In this document: positions 62,901 to 64,000 of the stretch, piece by piece
Layout of the letters: every line of letters starts with the position of its first letter
Numbering within the stretch: the first letter of the stretch is position 1
NCBI GenBank assembly: GCA_049889355.1
Contig: JBMHDN010000009.1
Location: 33,148-97,147 of the forward strand
DNA length: 64,000 nt
Direction: 5' to 3'
Origin: JBMHDN01 sp049889355
GTDB taxonomy: Bacteria; Pseudomonadota; Alphaproteobacteria; Puniceispirillales; Puniceispirillaceae
The notes under the pieces: generated by a model
What the model was told of the DNA's origin: nothing
What the model saw: only the letters and a program-made list of their open reading frames with translations
Databases searched by the model: none
Translations under genes and position numbers: made by a program

Positions 62901-63173
62901 GAGAATTTTGATTTCCGGCTTTATCTGGCGAGATCTGATCAGCATATCGATGTGCGCGCGGATCAGTCAGCAGCAGATGCGCTCAATGAAAACGGCTTTG
63001 CGATTGATGTAAAATGCGCAGATGGTTTATGCGGGGTCTGTTCATGCACCCTTATCTCAGGTGAGGTAGAACACCGCGATTTGGTGCTCTCCAAGGCAGA
63101 GCGGGCCAAAAAAATCATCCTCTGCCAGTCCCGCGCCGCCGAAAAAGACGCCACCCTCACGCTGGATTTATAA
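59958..63173 (+). CDS. rdhA: Self-sufficient reductive dehalogenase (BhbA-like) with fused FMN/NAD(P)H/[2Fe-2S] reductase
   Basis: A 1071-residue soluble catabolic reductive dehalogenase with its own electron supply. No Tat signal is present, so it is cytoplasmic, unlike respiratory dehalogenases. The cobalamin-binding core is duplicated: KAHT...WLGQRFGLAALTTDMPLAHD (from 216) resembles KAHT...FLGPRLKSGVVTTTMPMAHD (from 496). Two [4Fe-4S] motifs follow: Cys560/563/566/570 and Cys596/609/612/616. From ~750 comes a phthalate-dioxygenase-reductase-like module: RAYSM (FMN) at 804, GGGIGITPM (NAD(P)H) at 867, and [2Fe-2S] Cys1020/1025/1028/1056. Such fusions in aerobes remove bromine or chlorine from hydroxybenzoates. 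Last gene of its operon. Confidence 0.93.
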   Translation: MITHRLFSSKDRPIHQGLFALHRLTRQSHAPDTRCLTTPFLRFAEPDKPHSIINAMAEHQAMLDTIRDGLVNKAKAEIPADLEERARHLKSFGYFGDASMVGIGPVSAEIWLDTPVHNPDVASLAEMLRTRQTKTLAAGIDQIMADLKESVEAPPRTGGHHEHVMVFIYEYYRTPRADEPGSDWIDGAEAHRAALLAAENAVVVANYIRLLGFDAKAHTLSSSDICLHTAAVHAGLGMIDDGQLVMPWLGQRFGLAALTTDMPLAHDAPLAPFDQQPHSDLSGLNWRLGRHSAKTSFNRDPYARRDYRDSAMPMERIKRVEKPTTYMDEAHIPRVPKRTDMFARAQFGDMGKEVQKGATNGHYAKKAPTSFAQRRALGAFVLLQDGSVTAAPDPHQDAVKNADLIKATSHFLGVDAIGISRCPDWSWYSHDARGEVLIPPHDQAISMVIDQGFETMEGASGDDWISVAQSMRAYLRFSLLGGVVASQIRRLGYPAKAHTVMDGEVLQPPLLLLSGLGEVSRIGEVILHPFLGPRLKSGVVTTTMPMAHDKPIDFGLQAFCGSCQKCARECPSGAITAGPKLMFNGYETWKSDSQKCATYRITTKGGAMCGRCMKTCPWNLEGLFAEAPFRWAARNVPQAAKMLAKLDDMVGHGALNPVKKWWWDIELKEDGGYRPADHPVHARGLNKHLKITYGDQTLGVYPAPLTPHPYPYPDPMDREAAITAYSEMVSADTYRAKLARGERDHLHLRPAEAASPVIPVKLVKAEALSSKITKYAFETTDGSLLPEWRAGAHIDVLVAPEFLRAYSMSGNPADTTRYEIAVLREDEGRGGSLLMHRIFTEGRRIFISPPINHFEMVDTPGEIILAGGGIGITPMVAFAHQLHAENRPFRLHYSVSTRADLAFEAEMKHTPWADKVVYHISDEGSRADFTQLLKQTRPDDHLYCCGPDAYMEAVISAALSCGMAEANCHREYFSVPERPDYENFDFRLYLARSDQHIDVRADQSAADALNENGFAIDVKCADGLCGVCSCTLISGEVEHRDLVLSKAERAKKIILCQSRAAEKDATLTLDL

Positions 63174-63520
63174 AAGAGAGGGGCGGCAGGGCAGATAGGC
63201 GGGCAGACAGGCAGGCAGACAGGCAGGCAGGCGGGTTGGCAGGGCGCCTGACCTCTTTCACCAAAGCTATCACAGGGCTGAAAATAAGAGCAGGCTAAGC
63301 ACCTACCTTTTTTGGTGGCTTTCATAGCCGCTTTTATGGCCGCTTTTATCATCGTTTTTATGTGAGCAGTAGGATTTGGTCACAAATCTTAATGCCTTTA
63401 TACTATCCGATTGCCTGTTCATGACTTGTTTGCCGGCACCCCCAAAACCACCGGCCACCCGCGCCCCATGACCGTCCCCCCGCTTCTGGCCAAAACCGAC
63501 AGCTTGAGGGAGCGCGCCCA
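63174..63520. other. Intergenic region with tetranucleotide-like repeats
   Basis: These 347 bases hold no convincing gene. Bases 63182-63246 are an imperfect 4-bp repeat of GGCA/GACA/GGCG units. GCCGCTTTTAT repeats around 63327-63350. A weak bulged stem (AGCACC...GGTGGCT, 63295-63319) enclosing a T6 run might end the dehalogenase transcript. Both strands contain short open frames that look like repeat artefacts. Confidence 0.6.
63182..63246. repeat. Imperfect 4-bp tandem repeat (GGCA/GACA)
   Basis: Runs of GGCAGACAGGCAGGCAGACA-type units directly after the dehalogenase gene, breaking down into GGCGGGTTGGCAGGG. It is strongly purine-rich on the plus strand apart from regular C. Confidence 0.8.
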
Positions 63521-64000
63521 ATGTTCAGATCACTCAAAACCGCTTTAATCCTAATCGCCTTGCTGGCCTATGCTGGCCCCGCCGCCGCGGATAAATGCGG
63601 CCTGCTATGTGATGTGGCCTTCTGGGTATCTGCCAGCCAGCAAAAGATCGACACAGCCATAGCCAACGCGGCTGATATCAAGGCCAGAGATGATAAAGGC
63701 CGAACCCCACTTCATTGGGCGGCAGGCTCTGGCCAGAAAAAAGCCATCACCACCTTGCTGGACGCAGGGGCTAAAATTGAGGCCAGAGACAAAGGCGGTA
63801 TGACCCCGCTTCATCTGGCGGCATTAGAGGGCAAAACAGAGACCATCACCGCCCTGCTGGATGCGGGGGCTGAGATTGAGGCGAGAAACAAATATGGCTG
63901 GACCCCGCTTCACTGGGCGGCAATTTTGGGCGAGACAGAGGCCATCATCACCTTGCTGGATGCAGGGGCGGATAGTGAGGCCAGAGTCGGTAAGGGTGCG
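63521..64000 (+). CDS. Exported ankyrin-repeat protein, 3'-truncated by window edge
   Basis: An open frame of 160 codons that runs off the window. A Sec signal (LKTALILIALLAYAGPAAA, cut before DKCG) occupies residues 1-24. Then come at least three ankyrin repeats of 33 residues: GRTPLHWAAGSGQKKAITTL, GMTPLHLAALEGKTETITAL and GWTPLHWAAILGETEAIITL, each preceded by DAGA.IEARD-like linkers. GAGGGAG precedes the ATG by eight bases. It probably binds a protein in the periplasm. The total length and any C-terminal domain are unknown. Confidence 0.88.
   Translation, partial: MFRSLKTALILIALLAYAGPAAADKCGLLCDVAFWVSASQQKIDTAIANAADIKARDDKGRTPLHWAAGSGQKKAITTLLDAGAKIEARDKGGMTPLHLAALEGKTETITALLDAGAEIEARNKYGWTPLHWAAILGETEAIITLLDAGADSEARVGKGA

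Noticed and set aside
57907..63173. Cobalamin riboswitch controlling the dehalogenase
   Set aside because: Gaps in the operon are too short (at most 77 bases) and no conserved B12-box-like sequence was seen.
63182..63352. Minus-strand ORF with repeated Pro/Cys/Leu motifs as a gene
   Set aside because: Its composition comes entirely from the 4-bp repeat and from the frame opposite the dehalogenase 3' end; it has no ribosome site.
1..64000. CRISPR array, tRNA or rRNA genes, insertion sequences or prophage
   Set aside because: No evenly spaced repeats with unique spacers, no recognisable tRNA or rRNA sequence, and no transposase or integrase motif were found on either strand.

Overview
The window looks like a chromosomal segment of a free-living marine alphaproteobacterium. 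The base composition is close to 50% GC. It carries three TRAP transporter systems or subunits, several ABC importers, a short-chain-acyl-type XRE regulator, an SSS-histidine kinase, CO-dehydrogenase-like genes and a complete protocatechuate 4,5-cleavage (lig) operon. A SAR116-type or roseobacter-like lineage would fit, but this is inferred from gene content only. I saw no rRNA, tRNA, CRISPR array, transposase or integrase.

Layout. 1-3.1 kb: end of a polyol-uptake locus (AraC regulator, mannitol-type dehydrogenase, sugar ABC ATPase). 3.1-5.9 kb: glyceraldehyde-3-phosphate dehydrogenase and ATP-type PEP carboxykinase. 5.9-10.7 kb, minus strand: symporter-histidine kinase fusion, a small membrane protein, a single-domain response regulator and an XRE/ScfR-type regulator. 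10.9-16.2 kb: a five-gene Liv-type ABC importer. 16.3-21.9 kb: an MFS protein, a DctPQM TRAP transporter and an enolase-superfamily enzyme. 21.9-26.7 kb: molybdenum-hydroxylase maturation genes and CoxS/CoxM/CoxG, but no large catalytic subunit. 26.8-29.4 kb: a HAD-like protein lacking its nucleophile, and an ABC-2 exporter. 29.6-32 kb: periplasmic rhodanese, YeeE-type sulfur transporter and a small Cys-rich membrane protein. 32-36.7 kb: an aldehyde dehydrogenase (minus) and a ferric-iron ABC permease and binding protein, each preceded by a Fur-type box. 36.7-39.8 kb: a secreted FecR-domain protein and an uncharacterised membrane protein with an HEAMH motif.

39.8-48.3 kb, minus strand: a nine-gene operon, ligA-ligB-ligC-tautomerase-ligI-ligK-ligJ-pobA-MFS, with a divergent LysR gene. 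It should convert 4-hydroxybenzoate to protocatechuate and then to pyruvate and oxaloacetate. 49.3-63.2 kb: a second LysR gene diverging from an eight-gene operon: aldehyde dehydrogenase, sulfatase, metallo-beta-lactamase-fold sulfatase-like protein, fused TRAP-TAXI permease, TAXI binding protein, SDR, DUF3179 protein, and a 1071-residue self-sufficient reductive dehalogenase. The last gene joins a cobalamin/2x[4Fe-4S] dehalogenase to an FMN/NAD(P)H/[2Fe-2S] reductase module. The window ends in a truncated ankyrin-repeat protein.

The most interesting reading joins the last two operons. Sulfated, halogenated aromatics of the kind made by marine algae could be imported, desulfated, oxidised at the side chain and reductively dehalogenated to 4-hydroxybenzoate or protocatechuate. 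The adjacent lig operon would then open the ring. Each enzyme class is supported by motifs; the substrate and the joined pathway are inference.
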